A stretch of DNA of 50,941 nucleotides from Erythrobacter sp. CCH5-A1 (lineage in GTDB: Bacteria > Pseudomonadota > Alphaproteobacteria > Sphingomonadales > Sphingomonadaceae): positions 1 to 50,941 of the forward strand of contig NZ_LSKQ01000012.1 in NCBI RefSeq assembly GCF_001557115.1, written 5' to 3'. Positions 9,201 to 18,051 of the stretch are shown here, piece by piece. Within the stretch, counting starts at the first letter, position 1. The number at the start of each line of letters is the position of its first letter. The notes below the pieces were generated by a model, which made no database searches, was not told where the DNA came from, and was given only the letters and a program-made list of their open reading frames with translations. The translations under genes were made by a program, and so were the position numbers.

Positions 9201-9793
9201 GCGACCAGTGGCAGGTCGCGGGCATAGGCGAGATCGACCAGCGCCTCCTCGGCGCGCTCGCACACCGGATCGCCGGCGCGGGCAAGTTCGATATAGAGCC
9301 GCCCGGGGAACAACGCTTCCAGCTTCTCGATCAGCCGCAGGGCCGCATCCTGCTGTCCCTCGGCGAGTAGCCGCGTCACCCCGCCCTCGCCCGCGCCGGT
9401 CAGCGCGATCAACCCACCGGTGCGGCCTTCAAGCTCCGCGAGCGTGACATGCGGATCGCGCTCCAGCGGGCGTTCCAAGTGCGCTGCCGAGACGAGGTGG
9501 CACAGGTTGTCGTAACCCGCATCGTCCTGCGCGAAGAGCGGCAGGTAATCGACCACCGTCCGCGTCTCGTCGCGCGCCACGCCCAGCAGCGTGCCGATGA
9601 TCGGCTGCACCCCCTCGCCCTTGCACGCGGCGGCGAAGGCCATGATGCCGTAGAGGCCGTTGCGATCACATATCGCGGTCGCCGGAAAGCCGCGCTCTTT
9701 CGCGAGCTTGGCAATGTCCTTCGGGTCGATCGCCCCTTCGAGCATCGAATAGGACGACAGCACGCGCAAGGGGACGAAGGGGGCGAAGGGCAT
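6293..9793 (-). CDS. dnaE: DNA polymerase III subunit alpha
   Basis: This is the replicative polymerase catalytic subunit, 1166 residues and full length. Order of parts: N-terminal PHP domain (LRVLSSYSMLEGA, about 1-280), then the palm with GPGRGSGAGSAVAW and catalytic aspartates in PDFDID (D399, D401) and FDFLGL (D553). Next come the fingers and beta-clamp regions, then a C-terminal OB fold (about 970-1050). The PHP domain has lost the first metal-binding histidine (LRVLS rather than LRVHS), so it is unlikely to proofread. Editing should depend on a separate DnaQ. No intein is present. It converges with the TerD operon at its 3' end. Confidence 0.98.
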   Translation of the reverse strand: MPFAPFVPLRVLSSYSMLEGAIDPKDIAKLAKERGFPATAICDRNGLYGIMAFAAACKGEGVQPIIGTLLGVARDETRTVVDYLPLFAQDDAGYDNLCHLVSAAHLERPLERDPHVTLAELEGRTGGLIALTGAGEGGVTRLLAEGQQDAALRLIEKLEALFPGRLYIELARAGDPVCERAEEALVDLAYARDLPLVATNPANFAEPHMHKAHDAMLCIANSTQIEADERPRSNPQAFVKHASMMEEAFADLPEATANSLVIAQRCAFAPPYRKPILPSLAGDLAGEARMLAEDSRRGLEARLAAYPDLTEEERKVYADRLEFEIDVIVKMGFPGYFLIVADFIKWAKEQGIPVGPGRGSGAGSAVAWALTITDLDPIKLGLLFERFLNPERVSMPDFDIDFCETRRGEVIRYVQQKYGSDHVAQIITFGKLKARAVLRDCGRILQMSYGQVDRLCKMVPNHPTDPWTLPRSLNGAADFKREYDNDKEVKRLVDLAMQLEGLPRNSSTHAAGVVIGDRPLAKLVPLYRDPRSDMPVTQFDMKYVESSGLVKFDFLGLKTLSVLRKAVDLLEKRGIAIDLGALPLDDAQVYHLMQAGNTVGVFQLESEGMRRTLKAVKPTNFGDIIALVSLYRPGPMDNIPLFGQRKAGQVPIEYPHPKLEGILAETYGIFVYQEQVMQAAQVLAGYTLGEADMLRRAMGKKVQAEMDAQRGRFVEGCKTNSDIEPKRANELFDLIDKFAGYGFNKSHAAAYALLAYQTAWMKAHYPEEFYAASMCFDMHQSEKLNVFVDDARRYPNGAGGVEVLPPCINASEAEFTVEQTDTGYAVRYALAGIRNVGEKAMEAIVAERQANGPFASLKDLFERLPQGTMNRRQLEGLICAGAFDGLEPDRGLLFANAEHLMAVADAAIRERSSGQAGLFGGDAGPAEELRLQPCAPWSRPEKMAKERENFGFYFSAHPVAQYREAASANGARTYQSLMEAGAPPGGRGTAVMAVLVEGITKARTRKGGTFVRADFSDSSGQFSAACFEEALVPDFERWAAAGECLLLTVELDSPSPDEPPRLTVRGARPLAAVSGTTAMELSADITTPEALLELKIELDLARGDRPTGAGEVVVSLALADGGQARMCLGRNFVLTGELAERLASVGGIAKVNLAPLKKRGNLRLVA

Positions 9794-9871
9794 GGGCTGC
9801 CAATCTAGGAAGTCGCGCCGATTCTCAAAGCGCCCCGCCCGCTTATGTTGTGCACAGGGCAGCGCAAAAAG

Positions 9872-10351
9872 TCAGAGCAGCGCCTCGATGTCCTTGGCGA
9901 TGCTGGCAGGCGTATCGTTGGGGGCGTAGCGGCGCACCACCTTGCCTTCGCGGTCGATCAGGAACTTGGTGAAGTTCCACTTGACCGCATTGAGCCCCAT
10001 CACGCCGGGCGCCTCGCGCTTCATCCAGTCGTAGAGCGGCGAGGCATTGGCGCCGTTGACGTCGATCTTGGCCATCAGCGGGAAGGTGACGCCGAAATTG
10101 ACCTTGCAGAACTCGGCGATCTCGTCGGCATTCCCTGGCTCCTGGCCGAGGAACTGGTTGCAGGGGAAGCCGAGGACCTCGAAACCCCGATCCTTGTATT
10201 GCTGGTAGAGCTTTTCGAGCCCGTCATACTGGGGCGTGAAGCCACATTTGCTCGCGGTGTTGACCACCAGCAGCACTGTGCCGAGCTTGTCCTTGAGGTC
10301 GAGTTCCTGCCCCCGGTTGGTGGTGACGGTGAAATCGGCAATCGTCGTCAT
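9872..10351 (-). CDS. glutathione peroxidase family protein
   Basis: A 159-residue thiol peroxidase of the GPx/BtuE family that reduces peroxides using glutathione or thioredoxin. The peroxidatic cysteine is Cys36 in [11 protein letters not shown] (Cys, not selenocysteine). The other catalytic parts FPCNQF and KWNFTKFL supply the conserved Gln, Trp and Asn. No signal peptide is seen, so it is cytoplasmic. The start is ATG at 10351 with AAGGGGA upstream. It lies 25 bases downstream of lolD and may be read through from the lol genes. Confidence 0.95.
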   Translation of the reverse strand: MTTIADFTVTTNRGQELDLKDKLGTVLLVVNTASKCGFTPQYDGLEKLYQQYKDRGFEVLGFPCNQFLGQEPGNADEIAEFCKVNFGVTFPLMAKIDVNGANASPLYDWMKREAPGVMGLNAVKWNFTKFLIDREGKVVRRYAPNDTPASIAKDIEALL

Positions 10352-10376
10352 GGCACGTGTCCCCTTGTTGCTGCCC

Positions 10377-11057
10377 CTAGACCAGCACGCCTTCCTTCAG
10401 CCGCACCACCCGGTCCATCTTTGCCGCGAGCCGTTCGTTGTGGGTGGCGACCAGCGCCGCGCTGCCCTCGCCGCGCACCAACGCGAGGAACTGGGCGAGC
10501 ACCGCGTCCGAGGTATGCTCGTCGAGATTGCCTGTCGGCTCGTCCGCCAGCACCAGCGTCGGCCGGTTGGCAAGCGCGCGGGCGACCGCGACGCGCTGCT
10601 GCTCGCCGCCCGACAGCTGGCTCGGGCGGTGGGTCAGCCGGTGGCCGAGGCCGAGGCTGGTGAGCAGGCTCTCGGCCCGCGCCTCGGCCTCGGCGCGGGG
10701 GGTGCCGAGGATCATCTGCGGCATCACCACATTCTCGCGCGCGTCAAAATCGGGCAGGAGGTGATGGAACTGGTAGACGAAGCCCAAGTGCTCGCGCCGC
10801 AGCTTGGTGCGCGCGTCACCCGCGAGCGCCTCGGCGGCGGTGCCGGCTATCGTGATCCCGCCCTCGAACCCGCCTTCGAGCAGGCCGACCGCCTGCAGCA
10901 TCGTCGACTTGCCCGAACCCGAGGGGCCGAGCAGCGCGACGATCTCGCCTGGCTGAATCGCAAGGTCCACCCCGCGCAGCACCTCGATCCGCTCGCCCCC
11001 CTGTTCGAAGGCGCGCTTGAGGCCGCGAAGGGCGACGATGGGCGCAGTGTTACTCAT
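10377..11057 (-). CDS. lolD: lipoprotein-releasing ABC transporter, ATP-binding subunit
   Basis: A 226-residue ABC ATPase that drives release of outer-membrane lipoproteins from the inner membrane to LolA. Walker A is GPSGSGKST, the signature is [14 protein letters not shown], Walker B is [12 protein letters not shown], and the switch His is in ATHNERLA. The LolD/MacB-type insert [18 protein letters not shown] is typical. Its ATG (11055-11057) overlaps the end of the permease gene by 8 bases, which supports the LolCDE assignment over other ABC families. Confidence 0.95.
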   Translation of the reverse strand: MSNTAPIVALRGLKRAFEQGGERIEVLRGVDLAIQPGEIVALLGPSGSGKSTMLQAVGLLEGGFEGGITIAGTAAEALAGDARTKLRREHLGFVYQFHHLLPDFDARENVVMPQMILGTPRAEAEARAESLLTSLGLGHRLTHRPSQLSGGEQQRVAVARALANRPTLVLADEPTGNLDEHTSDAVLAQFLALVRGEGSAALVATHNERLAAKMDRVVRLKEGVLV

Positions 11058-12303
11058 AACGCAGCACCTGCACCGGATCGGTATTGGCCGCCTTCAGTGC
11101 CGGATAGAGCGTCGCCAGGAAGCTCATGCCGAGCGCCAGCATCACGATGCCGAGCACCTCCCACGGGTCGGTTCGCGAGGGCAGGGTCGAAAGGAAGCGC
11201 ACCTCCGGGTCCCAGATCTGCTGGCCGGTGACGAAGGCGATTCCTGCCACGATCGGCTCGCGGAAGAACAGGATGACCGAGCCCAGCAGCAGCCCCGTCC
11301 CCGTGCCGATCACGCCGATGGTGGTGCCGGTGGTGACGAAAATCTTGAGCAGGCTCCGCCGCGTCGCCCCCATGGTGCGCATGATCGCGATGTCGCGGGT
11401 TTTGGCGCGCACCAGCATCACGAGGCTGGAAAGGATGTTGAACGAGGCGACTACGACCATGAAGGAAAGCGCGAAGAACATCGCCACGCGTTCGACCTGC
11501 AAGGCCTCGAACAGCGCCGAATTCATCGATTTCCAGTCCGAGATCACCGTTTGCCCCGAAAGCTGCTGCGCGGCCGGCGCGAGGATCGTGCCGACCTTGT
11601 CGGGGTTTTCGACCCGGACCTCGATCTGCGCCACCGAATCGCCCATCAGCAGCAGATTCTGTGCCTCGGCGAGGGGGAGCATGATGAACTTCTCGTCGAA
11701 GGTCGAAATGCCGATCTCGAAGATCGCGCCGACCTCGTAGGGGACTTGCCGCGGGGTGGTGCCGAAGGGGGTCGAGCGGCCCGCGGGGTTGATGATGGTG
11801 ATGACATCGCCCACCCGCATGCCGAGGTTCTGCGCCAGCCGGCTGCCGACCGCGACCCGCGGGAAGCCGTCGGGCCCCGGCGGCTGCGACAGGCTGGCGA
11901 TATCGCCGAGCAGCACCTTGTCGCGGTAGCCCGCCAGCTCCCTGTCGGCCTGGCCGCGCAGCAGGATGCCCTCGACATTGCCGTTGAAGCTCACCAGCAG
12001 CGGCTTTTCGATCATCGGGGTGGCCGAGACCACGCCCGGCGTCTTCTCGAGCGTGGCCATCACGCCCTGCCAGTCGTCGATCCGCCCGCCCACGGCCTGC
12101 ACCACAGCGTGCCCGTTGAGGCCGGTGATCTTGTCGAGCAGCTCACCGCGAAAGCCGTTCATGACGCTCATCACCACCACCAGCAGCGCGACCGAGAGCG
12201 AGACCACGCCCACCGAAATCGCCGCAACCAGCGCGATGAACGCCTCCCCCCGGCCGGGCCAGAGGTAGCGCTTGGCAATCATCCATTCGAAGGGGGAGAG
12301 CAT
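11050..12303 (-). CDS. lolC: lipoprotein-releasing ABC transporter permease (LolC/LolE)
   Basis: A 417-residue permease with the LolC/E layout. It starts with [15 protein letters not shown], then has a first membrane helix (about residues 21-47). A large periplasmic domain (about 50-265) is followed by three helices near the C terminus, with the family motif [18 protein letters not shown] before the third. It forms the membrane channel for lipoprotein extraction together with LolD. Only one permease gene is present, as in many alphaproteobacteria that use a LolC/E (LolF-type) homodimer. The upstream gap 12304-12521 is shared with divergent purF. Confidence 0.95.
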   Translation of the reverse strand: MLSPFEWMIAKRYLWPGRGEAFIALVAAISVGVVSLSVALLVVVMSVMNGFRGELLDKITGLNGHAVVQAVGGRIDDWQGVMATLEKTPGVVSATPMIEKPLLVSFNGNVEGILLRGQADRELAGYRDKVLLGDIASLSQPPGPDGFPRVAVGSRLAQNLGMRVGDVITIINPAGRSTPFGTTPRQVPYEVGAIFEIGISTFDEKFIMLPLAEAQNLLLMGDSVAQIEVRVENPDKVGTILAPAAQQLSGQTVISDWKSMNSALFEALQVERVAMFFALSFMVVVASFNILSSLVMLVRAKTRDIAIMRTMGATRRSLLKIFVTTGTTIGVIGTGTGLLLGSVILFFREPIVAGIAFVTGQQIWDPEVRFLSTLPSRTDPWEVLGIVMLALGMSFLATLYPALKAANTDPVQVLRYE

Positions 12304-12441
12304 GAGAGGTTATTTGCGCCCTGAGAGGAAGTTGCCGCCGCATGTAGGGCGCGCGCGCGTCTGCGGCAATCCCCGTGGCGGCGCTCTCCCCTGACGGGGC
12401 CTGTCACACGGCGGTCGCCAAAAAGCCGGGCAGTGCGAGCC

Positions 12442-12470
12442 TTGTTGCCCTTGTAATTGATCCGTCACAT
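12442..12470 (+). promoter_or_regulatory. possible purF promoter
   Basis: In the 218-base divergent gap between lolC and purF, TTGTTG (12442-12447) is followed after 17 bases by TCACAT (12465-12470), about 50 bases before the purF ATG. The match to consensus is only moderate. No purine riboswitch or obvious PurR palindrome was found in the gap. Confidence 0.3.
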
Positions 12471-12521
12471 CGCCATTGGGGGGGCGCGCCAACGCGGGTG
12501 TGCACGCGAACAGGTCTGGTG

Positions 12522-14009
12522 ATGCCGATGAGCCTCCTGAATGTAACCCATCCCTTCCTCGATGCCGATGGCGACAAGCTGCGCGAGGAATGCGGCATCT
12601 TCGGGGTGATCCGCGCCAGCGATGCGACCGCGACCACCGCGCTCGGGCTCCACGCGCTCCAGCACCGCGGGCAGGAAGCCGCCGGGATCGTCAGCTTCGA
12701 CGGCAGCGAGTTCTACGCCCGCCGAGGCCTCGGGCACGTGGCCGAGAACTTCTCCAGCTCCGAGGCGATTGCCGCCCTGCCCGGCCACATGGCAGCCGGC
12801 CACGTGCGCTATTCGACCACGGGCGGATCGGGCCTCAGGAACGTCCAGCCCTTGTTCGCCGACCTTGCCAGCGGCGGCTTTGCGGTGGCCCACAACGGCA
12901 ATATCTCGAACGCGATGTCGCTGCGCACCGACCTCGTCAACAAGGGCTCGATCTTCCAGTCGACCTCGGACACCGAGGTTATCATCCACCTCGTTGCCAC
13001 CAGCCGCTATCCCACCATCGCCGACCGGCTGGTCGATGCGCTGCGGCTGGTCGAGGGTGCCTATGCGCTGATCGTGATGACGCCCGAGGGCATGATCGCC
13101 TGCCGCGATCCGCTCGGCATCCGCCCGCTGGTGATGGGCCGGATGGGTGACGCGATCCTGTTCGCCTCCGAGACGGTTGCCTTCGACGTGGTCGGCGCCG
13201 AGTTGATCCGCGAGGTCGAGCCGGGCGAGCTGGTGCTGGTCGATTTCGCGGGCGAGATCCGCTCGGTGCGCCCCTTCGGCAGCCCGCCGGCGCGGCCCTG
13301 CATCTTCGAGCACGTCTATTTCAGCCGCCCCGACAGCGTGTTCGCCGGCCGCAGCGTCTACGAGGCGCGCAAGGCCATCGGCGTCGAGCTGGCCCTCGAA
13401 GCCCCGTGCGAGGCCGACCTTGTCGTGCCGGTGCCCGACAGCGGGGTGCCCGCCGCGATCGGATTTGCGCAAGCCTCGGGCCTGCCCTTCGAGCTCGGCA
13501 TCATCCGCTCGCACTATGTCGGGCGCACCTTCATCCAGCCGGGCGACGGCGCGCGCCATTCGAGCGTCAAGCGCAAGCACAACGCCAACCGCGCGCTCGT
13601 CGAAGGCAAGCGGATCGTGCTGATCGACGATTCGATCGTGCGCGGCACCACCAGCCTCAAGATCGTCGAGATGATGCGCGAGGCGGGCGCGAAGGAAATC
13701 CACTTCCGCGTCGCCAGCCCGCCGACCGCGCATTCCTGCTTCTACGGCGTCGACACGCCCGAACGCTCCAAGCTGCTCGCCGCGCGTATGGAGTTGGAGC
13801 CGATGCGCGATTTCATCAAGGCCGACAGCCTCGCCTTCATCTCGATCGACGGGCTCTACCGCGCGGTCGGCAAGCAGGGGCGCGAAAAGGCCTGCCCGCA
13901 GTTCTGCGACGCCTGCTTCACCGGCGACTACCCCACCTCGCTCACCGACCTCGCGCTCGCCGAGGCCAAGAGCGCCCAGCTCCCCTTCGCTGACCCCAAG
14001 GCTGCCTGA
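12522..14009 (+). CDS. purF: amidophosphoribosyltransferase
   Basis: PurF transfers the glutamine amide to PRPP, the first committed step of de novo purine synthesis. From the ATG at 12522 the product is 495 residues. Residues 1-23 form a propeptide ending before Cys24 in REECGIFGV, the N-terminal nucleophile exposed by self-cleavage. The glutaminase domain covers about 24-260. The PRPP loop is RIVLIDDSIVRGTT. The C-terminal CPQFCDACFTGDYP cysteines fit the Fe-S-containing Bacillus-type enzyme. A second in-frame ATG at 12528 would shorten the propeptide by two residues. Confidence 0.97.
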   Translation: MPMSLLNVTHPFLDADGDKLREECGIFGVIRASDATATTALGLHALQHRGQEAAGIVSFDGSEFYARRGLGHVAENFSSSEAIAALPGHMAAGHVRYSTTGGSGLRNVQPLFADLASGGFAVAHNGNISNAMSLRTDLVNKGSIFQSTSDTEVIIHLVATSRYPTIADRLVDALRLVEGAYALIVMTPEGMIACRDPLGIRPLVMGRMGDAILFASETVAFDVVGAELIREVEPGELVLVDFAGEIRSVRPFGSPPARPCIFEHVYFSRPDSVFAGRSVYEARKAIGVELALEAPCEADLVVPVPDSGVPAAIGFAQASGLPFELGIIRSHYVGRTFIQPGDGARHSSVKRKHNANRALVEGKRIVLIDDSIVRGTTSLKIVEMMREAGAKEIHFRVASPPTAHSCFYGVDTPERSKLLAARMELEPMRDFIKADSLAFISIDGLYRAVGKQGREKACPQFCDACFTGDYPTSLTDLALAEAKSAQLPFADPKAA

Positions 14010-14015
14010 CCCGAC

Positions 14016-14738
14016 ATGACCGATACCACCACCGCCAAGCCGCTCGCCGGCCAGACCGCGCTCGTCACCGGAGCGAGCCGCGGGATCGGCGCCGCCACCG
14101 CCAAGGCCCTGGCCGCCGCGGGCGCGCACGTCATTCTCGTGGCGCGCAAGGTCAAGGCGCTGGAGGAAGTCGAGGACGCGATCCATGCAGCGGGCGGCAC
14201 CTCGACCATCGCCCCGCTCGATCTGACCGAGCCCGATGCCGTCAGCCGCCTCGCCGCCGCCATCGCCGGGCGCTGGGACACGCTCGACATCATGGTGCTG
14301 GCGGCGGCCTATCTGCCCGAACTGACACCCGCCTCGCAGATGGAGCCCAAGCAGTTCAACCAGGCGCTGCTCACCAATCTGGTCGCCACCCAGGCGCTGA
14401 TCGCCGGCTTCGATCCGCTGCTGCGCCGCGCGCGTGCCGGCAAGATCATCGGCCTCACCAGCTCGGTCGCGGCCGACCCGCGCCCCTATTGGGGGGCCTA
14501 CAGCGCGACCAAGGCGGCCTTCGAGAACCTGCTCGCGACCTACGCCGCCGAAGTCGAGCGCCTCAGCCCCCTTCGCGTCGCGATCGTCGATCCGGGCGCG
14601 ACCCGCACCGAGATGCGCGCGCGCGCCTATCCGGGTGAGGACGCCTCCAAGCTCAAGGGCCCCGAGGTCGTCGCCGAAAGGCTCGCCGCGCTGCTGACCG
14701 AGGGCTTCGAGGTCCTCCACCGCGAACGGATCGGCTGA
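14016..14738 (+). CDS. SDR family NAD(P)-dependent oxidoreductase
   Basis: A 240-residue classical short-chain dehydrogenase. The cofactor-binding motif is TGASRGIGAATA, the catalytic Tyr/Lys are in YSATKAAFENLL with the preceding Ser in TSSVAAD, and the conserved PG is in VDPGATRTEM. Arg-Lys after strand 2 (LVARKVK) suggests NADP(H). It resembles YciK-type proteins, but the substrate is unknown. It starts 6 bases after purF and is almost surely co-transcribed with it. That does not by itself imply a purine role. Confidence 0.92.
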   Translation: MTDTTTAKPLAGQTALVTGASRGIGAATAKALAAAGAHVILVARKVKALEEVEDAIHAAGGTSTIAPLDLTEPDAVSRLAAAIAGRWDTLDIMVLAAAYLPELTPASQMEPKQFNQALLTNLVATQALIAGFDPLLRRARAGKIIGLTSSVAADPRPYWGAYSATKAAFENLLATYAAEVERLSPLRVAIVDPGATRTEMRARAYPGEDASKLKGPEVVAERLAALLTEGFEVLHRERIG

Positions 14739-14875
14739 GCCGTCCCGCGGGCGGCATGCCTAAGCCGCCGTTCACCAAAGATCGGAGCGATCGGTTAAGA
14801 CTGATCTGCGCATTCTTGCGGTAGGACCAGTTCGCCCCAGAGAGACCGCAGGCTTCGATAGAAGGCAATACGGCA

Positions 14876-15223
14876 ATGCCGCCCCATACCGATCCCTACC
14901 GCACTGCGTCACAGGAAGACCGCTGCGGCCCCCGCACCCGGCTGACGATCCCCGCCACCCTGCGAGCCTCGGGAGGCCGCGCCTTCCAGAGCGTGGTGCA
15001 TGACCTGTCGATCTCTGGCTTCTCGGCCGCCTCGATCAACCGCATGCACGAAGGCCAGATGTGCTGGCTGACCCTGCCCGGCCTCGAATCGCTTCAGGCC
15101 GAAGTGGTGTGGTGGGACAACTGCATCGTCGGCTGCGCCTTCAGCGAGCTGCTGAGCCCGATCGTCCACGACAACATCCTGCAGCGCTACAGCAACGTGG
15201 GCTTCTACCGCCAGGCGATCTGA
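14876..15223 (+). CDS. PilZ domain protein
   Basis: A 115-residue single-domain protein. It has the c-di-GMP-binding PilZ pattern: an N-terminal arginine cluster (RCGPRTRLTIPATLR, the RxxxR type) and, about 25 residues later, DLSISGFSA (the D/NxSxxG motif). It then shows beta strands ending in AEVVWWDNCIVGCAF. It probably senses cyclic di-GMP in the cytoplasm, so it would act on motility, surface attachment or polysaccharide. The partner is unknown. A 137-base gap separates it from the SDR gene and probably holds its own promoter. It converges on the serine hydrolase gene. Confidence 0.88.
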   Translation: MPPHTDPYRTASQEDRCGPRTRLTIPATLRASGGRAFQSVVHDLSISGFSAASINRMHEGQMCWLTLPGLESLQAEVVWWDNCIVGCAFSELLSPIVHDNILQRYSNVGFYRQAI

Positions 15224-15245
15224 CGCGCGGGCGCCACCGGGGCGC

Positions 15246-16475
15246 CTAGTCCGCCTCGGCGATGATCCGCGGCGCCATGGCGAGCAACCGCGCCCGCTCG
15301 GGCCCGCCGCTCGCCTTGGACCAGTTGCCGACGAAGGCGATGACGAGGCCCTTGGACGGCACCAGCGTGATGCCCTGCCCGAAGATGCCTTGGGCGCCGT
15401 AATTGCCGCCGGGATAGGCCCACCACTGGTAGCCGTAACCGAAGCCCGGCGCGTTCGGGCCGAAGCTCACCTGCGCCTTGCCGGCTTCGGCAAACCAGCC
15501 CTCGGGCACCACGCCCTTCCCGCCCTCGAGCGCGAAGAGCCCCATGCGTGCATAGTCCGAAAGGCGGATCGAAAGGCAGCACCCGCCGATATTGCCGCCC
15601 CTCGGGTCGACCATCCAGAACAGGTCGCTCTCGAACCCGGCCGGATCGACGATCTTCGCCTTGGCATACTCCGCAAGCGGCTTGCCCACGGCATTTTCCA
15701 CCAGCACGCCGATGAGGTTGGTCTCGCCGGTCTTGTAGACCCACTTGGTCCCAGGCTCCGCCTCGCGCGGGAGCGCCTTCATCTGGGCGACGATGGCGTC
15801 GGCGCCGTATTCAACCACGAAGCGGTTCATCTGCGCGACGTCGGACTTGGGGTCGGCATAGTCCTCGTTCCACTTGACCCCGCTGGTCATGGTGGCGAGC
15901 TGCCTGACGGTGACGCCCTCATAGGCGCTGCCCGCAAGGCCGGGGATATACTTCGTCACCGGATCATCGAGGCTGGTGATGAACCCGTCCTTGATCGCCG
16001 CGCCCAGCAGGGTCGAGGTGAAGCTCTTGGCGACCGAGAAGCTGGTCCAGCGATCCGTCGGGCCGAGGCCGAGGTTATAGGCCTCGAAGCGCACCTCGCC
16101 GTCTTCGAGGATCATCATCCCGGCGGTGTTGGTCTCGGCCATCACTGCCTTGAGATCGGCCTGCAGCGCGTCGGAAAGGGCTGCGCCCTTGGCCAGCGCG
16201 CGAGGGGCGGGCGCGGCGGGGACTTCGTGCCCGGCGAACCACTGCTCCATTGCGCGGAAGCGCTCGGCGCGCTGGGCATCGGACCAGAACAGCACCTGCA
16301 GTTCGGACTGGTCGCGCGCCGGGGGCTGCGTGAGCCGCGCGATGGGCGCTTCGGGATATTGCGGCGGTCGGGCGAGCGCAGGGGCGTCCGCGGCGGTCTG
16401 CGCGTGGAGCGGCGCGATCCCGCTCAGCGCCAGCGCCAATGCCGCGCCCGCCAGCATGCCGTGTTTCAAGCCCAT
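15246..16475 (-). CDS. serine hydrolase, beta-lactamase/class C esterase family
   Basis: A 409-residue protein with a cleavable signal peptide (residues 1-25, ending LHAQ), so it is periplasmic or secreted. The active-site SxxK is in SFSVAKSFTSTLLG. The later YGYQWWAYPGG region and the C-terminal GQGITLVPSKG follow the beta-lactamase superfamily fold. Such proteins are often esterases or D-amino acid hydrolases rather than true beta-lactamases, and no resistance role can be claimed. The start is ATG at 16475 with AGAGGG upstream. It is 70 bases downstream of the photolyase gene on the same strand. Confidence 0.9.
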   Translation of the reverse strand: MGLKHGMLAGAALALALSGIAPLHAQTAADAPALARPPQYPEAPIARLTQPPARDQSELQVLFWSDAQRAERFRAMEQWFAGHEVPAAPAPRALAKGAALSDALQADLKAVMAETNTAGMMILEDGEVRFEAYNLGLGPTDRWTSFSVAKSFTSTLLGAAIKDGFITSLDDPVTKYIPGLAGSAYEGVTVRQLATMTSGVKWNEDYADPKSDVAQMNRFVVEYGADAIVAQMKALPREAEPGTKWVYKTGETNLIGVLVENAVGKPLAEYAKAKIVDPAGFESDLFWMVDPRGGNIGGCCLSIRLSDYARMGLFALEGGKGVVPEGWFAEAGKAQVSFGPNAPGFGYGYQWWAYPGGNYGAQGIFGQGITLVPSKGLVIAFVGNWSKASGGPERARLLAMAPRIIAEAD

Positions 16476-16545
16476 GATGTCACCCTCTCGTCTTGTTGTC
16501 GGCGAGAGGCATAGGCGGGCCGGGGCGTCGGGGGCAAGCCCCGCG

Positions 16546-17937
16546 TCAGGACTGCTTGATCGTCTTCAATGCCGCCAGCGCCCGCTCGCGCGCGGCCTTG
16601 TGAGGCACGATCTTGCGCGGATAGCCTGCGGGCCGCCGCCCGAATTCCTCGGGATCGTGGACGTAGGGTTCTTCCAGCCCTTTCAGCTCGGGCACATAGG
16701 TGCGGATGTAACGCGCCGCGTCGAATTTTTCGGACTGGCTGAGCGGTGCCATGATCCGGCTGAACATGTTGCTGTCCACCCCCGTCCCCGCGGTCCACTG
16801 CCAGTTGGTGGCATTGGAGGCGTAGTCGGCATCGACGAGCGTGTCCCAGAACCACTTCTCGCCCTCGCGCCAGTCGATCAGCAGGTGCTTGATGAGGAAG
16901 CTCGCGGTGATCATCCGCACCCGGTTGTGCATCCACCCGATCTGCCACAGCTGGCGCATCCCGGCATCGACGATCGGATAGCCGGTGCGGCCCTGCTGCC
17001 AGGCTTTCAGATCGCGCGCGGCGGTCTCGTCGGTGGCGGGATCGCGCCACGGGAAGCGGTCGAAATCGTCGCGGTAGTTCTGCGTGGCATAGGCGGGGAA
17101 TTGCAGGATCGCATTCTGCGAATAGTCGCGCCAGATCAGCTCGCCTTCATAGGTTTCCCAGCCCTTGGAGGAGCGGTCCTTGAACCGGTGCCAGATCTGG
17201 ATCGGGCTGATTTCGCCGAAATGCAGATGCGGCGAGAGACGCGAGACCTTGTCGACGCTCGGCAGATTGCGCTTGTCGTCATAGTCGTCAACGTCGGCCT
17301 CCCATGCGGCGAGGCGCTTGTGGGCCGCTTCCTCGCCCACTTCCCAGAAGTCGCGCATTCCGCCCGCCCAATCGGGCTTGGTGGGGAGGAGGTTCCACGA
17401 GGCCAGATCATCCGAGGCGGGCCAGCTTGCCGGGGCTTCGAGACGCTCGGGCGCGGGGACTTCGGTGCGCGGCGGGAATTCGGCGCGGACGGCGCGGCTG
17501 AAGGGGGTGTAGATCTTGTACTGCCCGCCCGTCCCGGTGGTGATGCTGCCCGGCACCATCAGGTAGTTGCCGTGGTGGAGTTGCAGGTCGAGGCTCTTGG
17601 CGAGCTTGCGCTCGGCATTGAGCCACCACGGCTCGTAATGGCAATTGGCGTGAATGGTGGTCGCGCCCGTCTCCTGCGCCAGCTGGGTCAGCACCGCGAC
17701 CGCATCGCCGCGCCGGAGGATCAGCCTGCTGCCCCGCCCTTCGAGGGACTTCGCAAGGCTCGCCAGCGAATGATGCAGCCACCAGCGCGAAGCCCCGCCA
17801 TAGGCGTGGTGCTTCGGGCTCTCGTCGTCGAGGATGTAGACGGCGATGACGGGGCCAGCCTTGGCGGCGTGGTAGAGCGCGGGGTTGTCGGCCAAGCGCA
17901 GATCGCGCCGCAGCCATAGGATTTGGGTTTGGAGCAT
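16546..17937 (-). CDS. phrB: deoxyribodipyrimidine photolyase
   Basis: A 463-residue FAD-dependent photolyase that repairs UV cyclobutane pyrimidine dimers with blue light. The N-terminal antenna domain starts ILWLRRDLRLADNPAL. The C-terminal FAD domain has KIYTPFSRAVRAE, the LSPHLHFGEISP motif, the QGRTGYPIVDAGMRQLW substrate/FAD region, and the Trp-rich FWDTLVDADYASNATNWQW. I start it at the ATG at 17937 with a CAGGA site. The longer frame to 17988 would read into the palindromic repeat just upstream. Confidence 0.95.
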   Translation of the reverse strand: MLQTQILWLRRDLRLADNPALYHAAKAGPVIAVYILDDESPKHHAYGGASRWWLHHSLASLAKSLEGRGSRLILRRGDAVAVLTQLAQETGATTIHANCHYEPWWLNAERKLAKSLDLQLHHGNYLMVPGSITTGTGGQYKIYTPFSRAVRAEFPPRTEVPAPERLEAPASWPASDDLASWNLLPTKPDWAGGMRDFWEVGEEAAHKRLAAWEADVDDYDDKRNLPSVDKVSRLSPHLHFGEISPIQIWHRFKDRSSKGWETYEGELIWRDYSQNAILQFPAYATQNYRDDFDRFPWRDPATDETAARDLKAWQQGRTGYPIVDAGMRQLWQIGWMHNRVRMITASFLIKHLLIDWREGEKWFWDTLVDADYASNATNWQWTAGTGVDSNMFSRIMAPLSQSEKFDAARYIRTYVPELKGLEEPYVHDPEEFGRRPAGYPRKIVPHKAARERALAALKTIKQS

Positions 17938-17957
17938 TTGGTCCTGAAATTCTCTTG

Positions 17958-18047
17958 TCATTGCGAGGCGACGTAGTCGCCGCGGCAATCCATGGCCGAG
18001 CGGTGAGGTCCATGGGTTGCTTCGTCGCCTTTGGCTCCTCGCAATGA
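17958..18047. repeat. REP/BIME-like palindromic intergenic repeat
   Basis: A 90-base inverted repeat fills most of the 114-base gap between ydjM-like and phrB. The ends TCATTGCGAGG (17958-17968) and CCTCGCAATGA (18037-18047) are exact reverse complements. Inside, CCATGG-centred arms (about 17990-17995 and 18010-18015) and GGCGACGTAGTCGCC give further stems. The TCATTGCGAGG...GGCAATCC pattern is a repeat family common in intergenic DNA of alphaproteobacteria, here as a head-to-head pair. No second copy was noticed in this window. Confidence 0.8.
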
Positions 18048-18051
18048 CGAA

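Noticed and set aside
6911..9370. Long + strand open frame of about 820 codons antisense to dnaE
   Set aside because: It is fully antisense to dnaE, and its Arg/His/Leu-biased composition reflects high GC in the codon third position.
12465..14720. - strand open frame spanning purF and the SDR gene
   Set aside because: It covers two well-supported genes on the other strand; its low-complexity Gly/Arg/Asp composition shows it is a shadow.
15224..15245. GGCGCC...GGCGCC between the PilZ and serine hydrolase genes
   Set aside because: The 6-bp arms are themselves palindromic and common in GC-rich DNA; no T-run follows, so terminator function is not supported.
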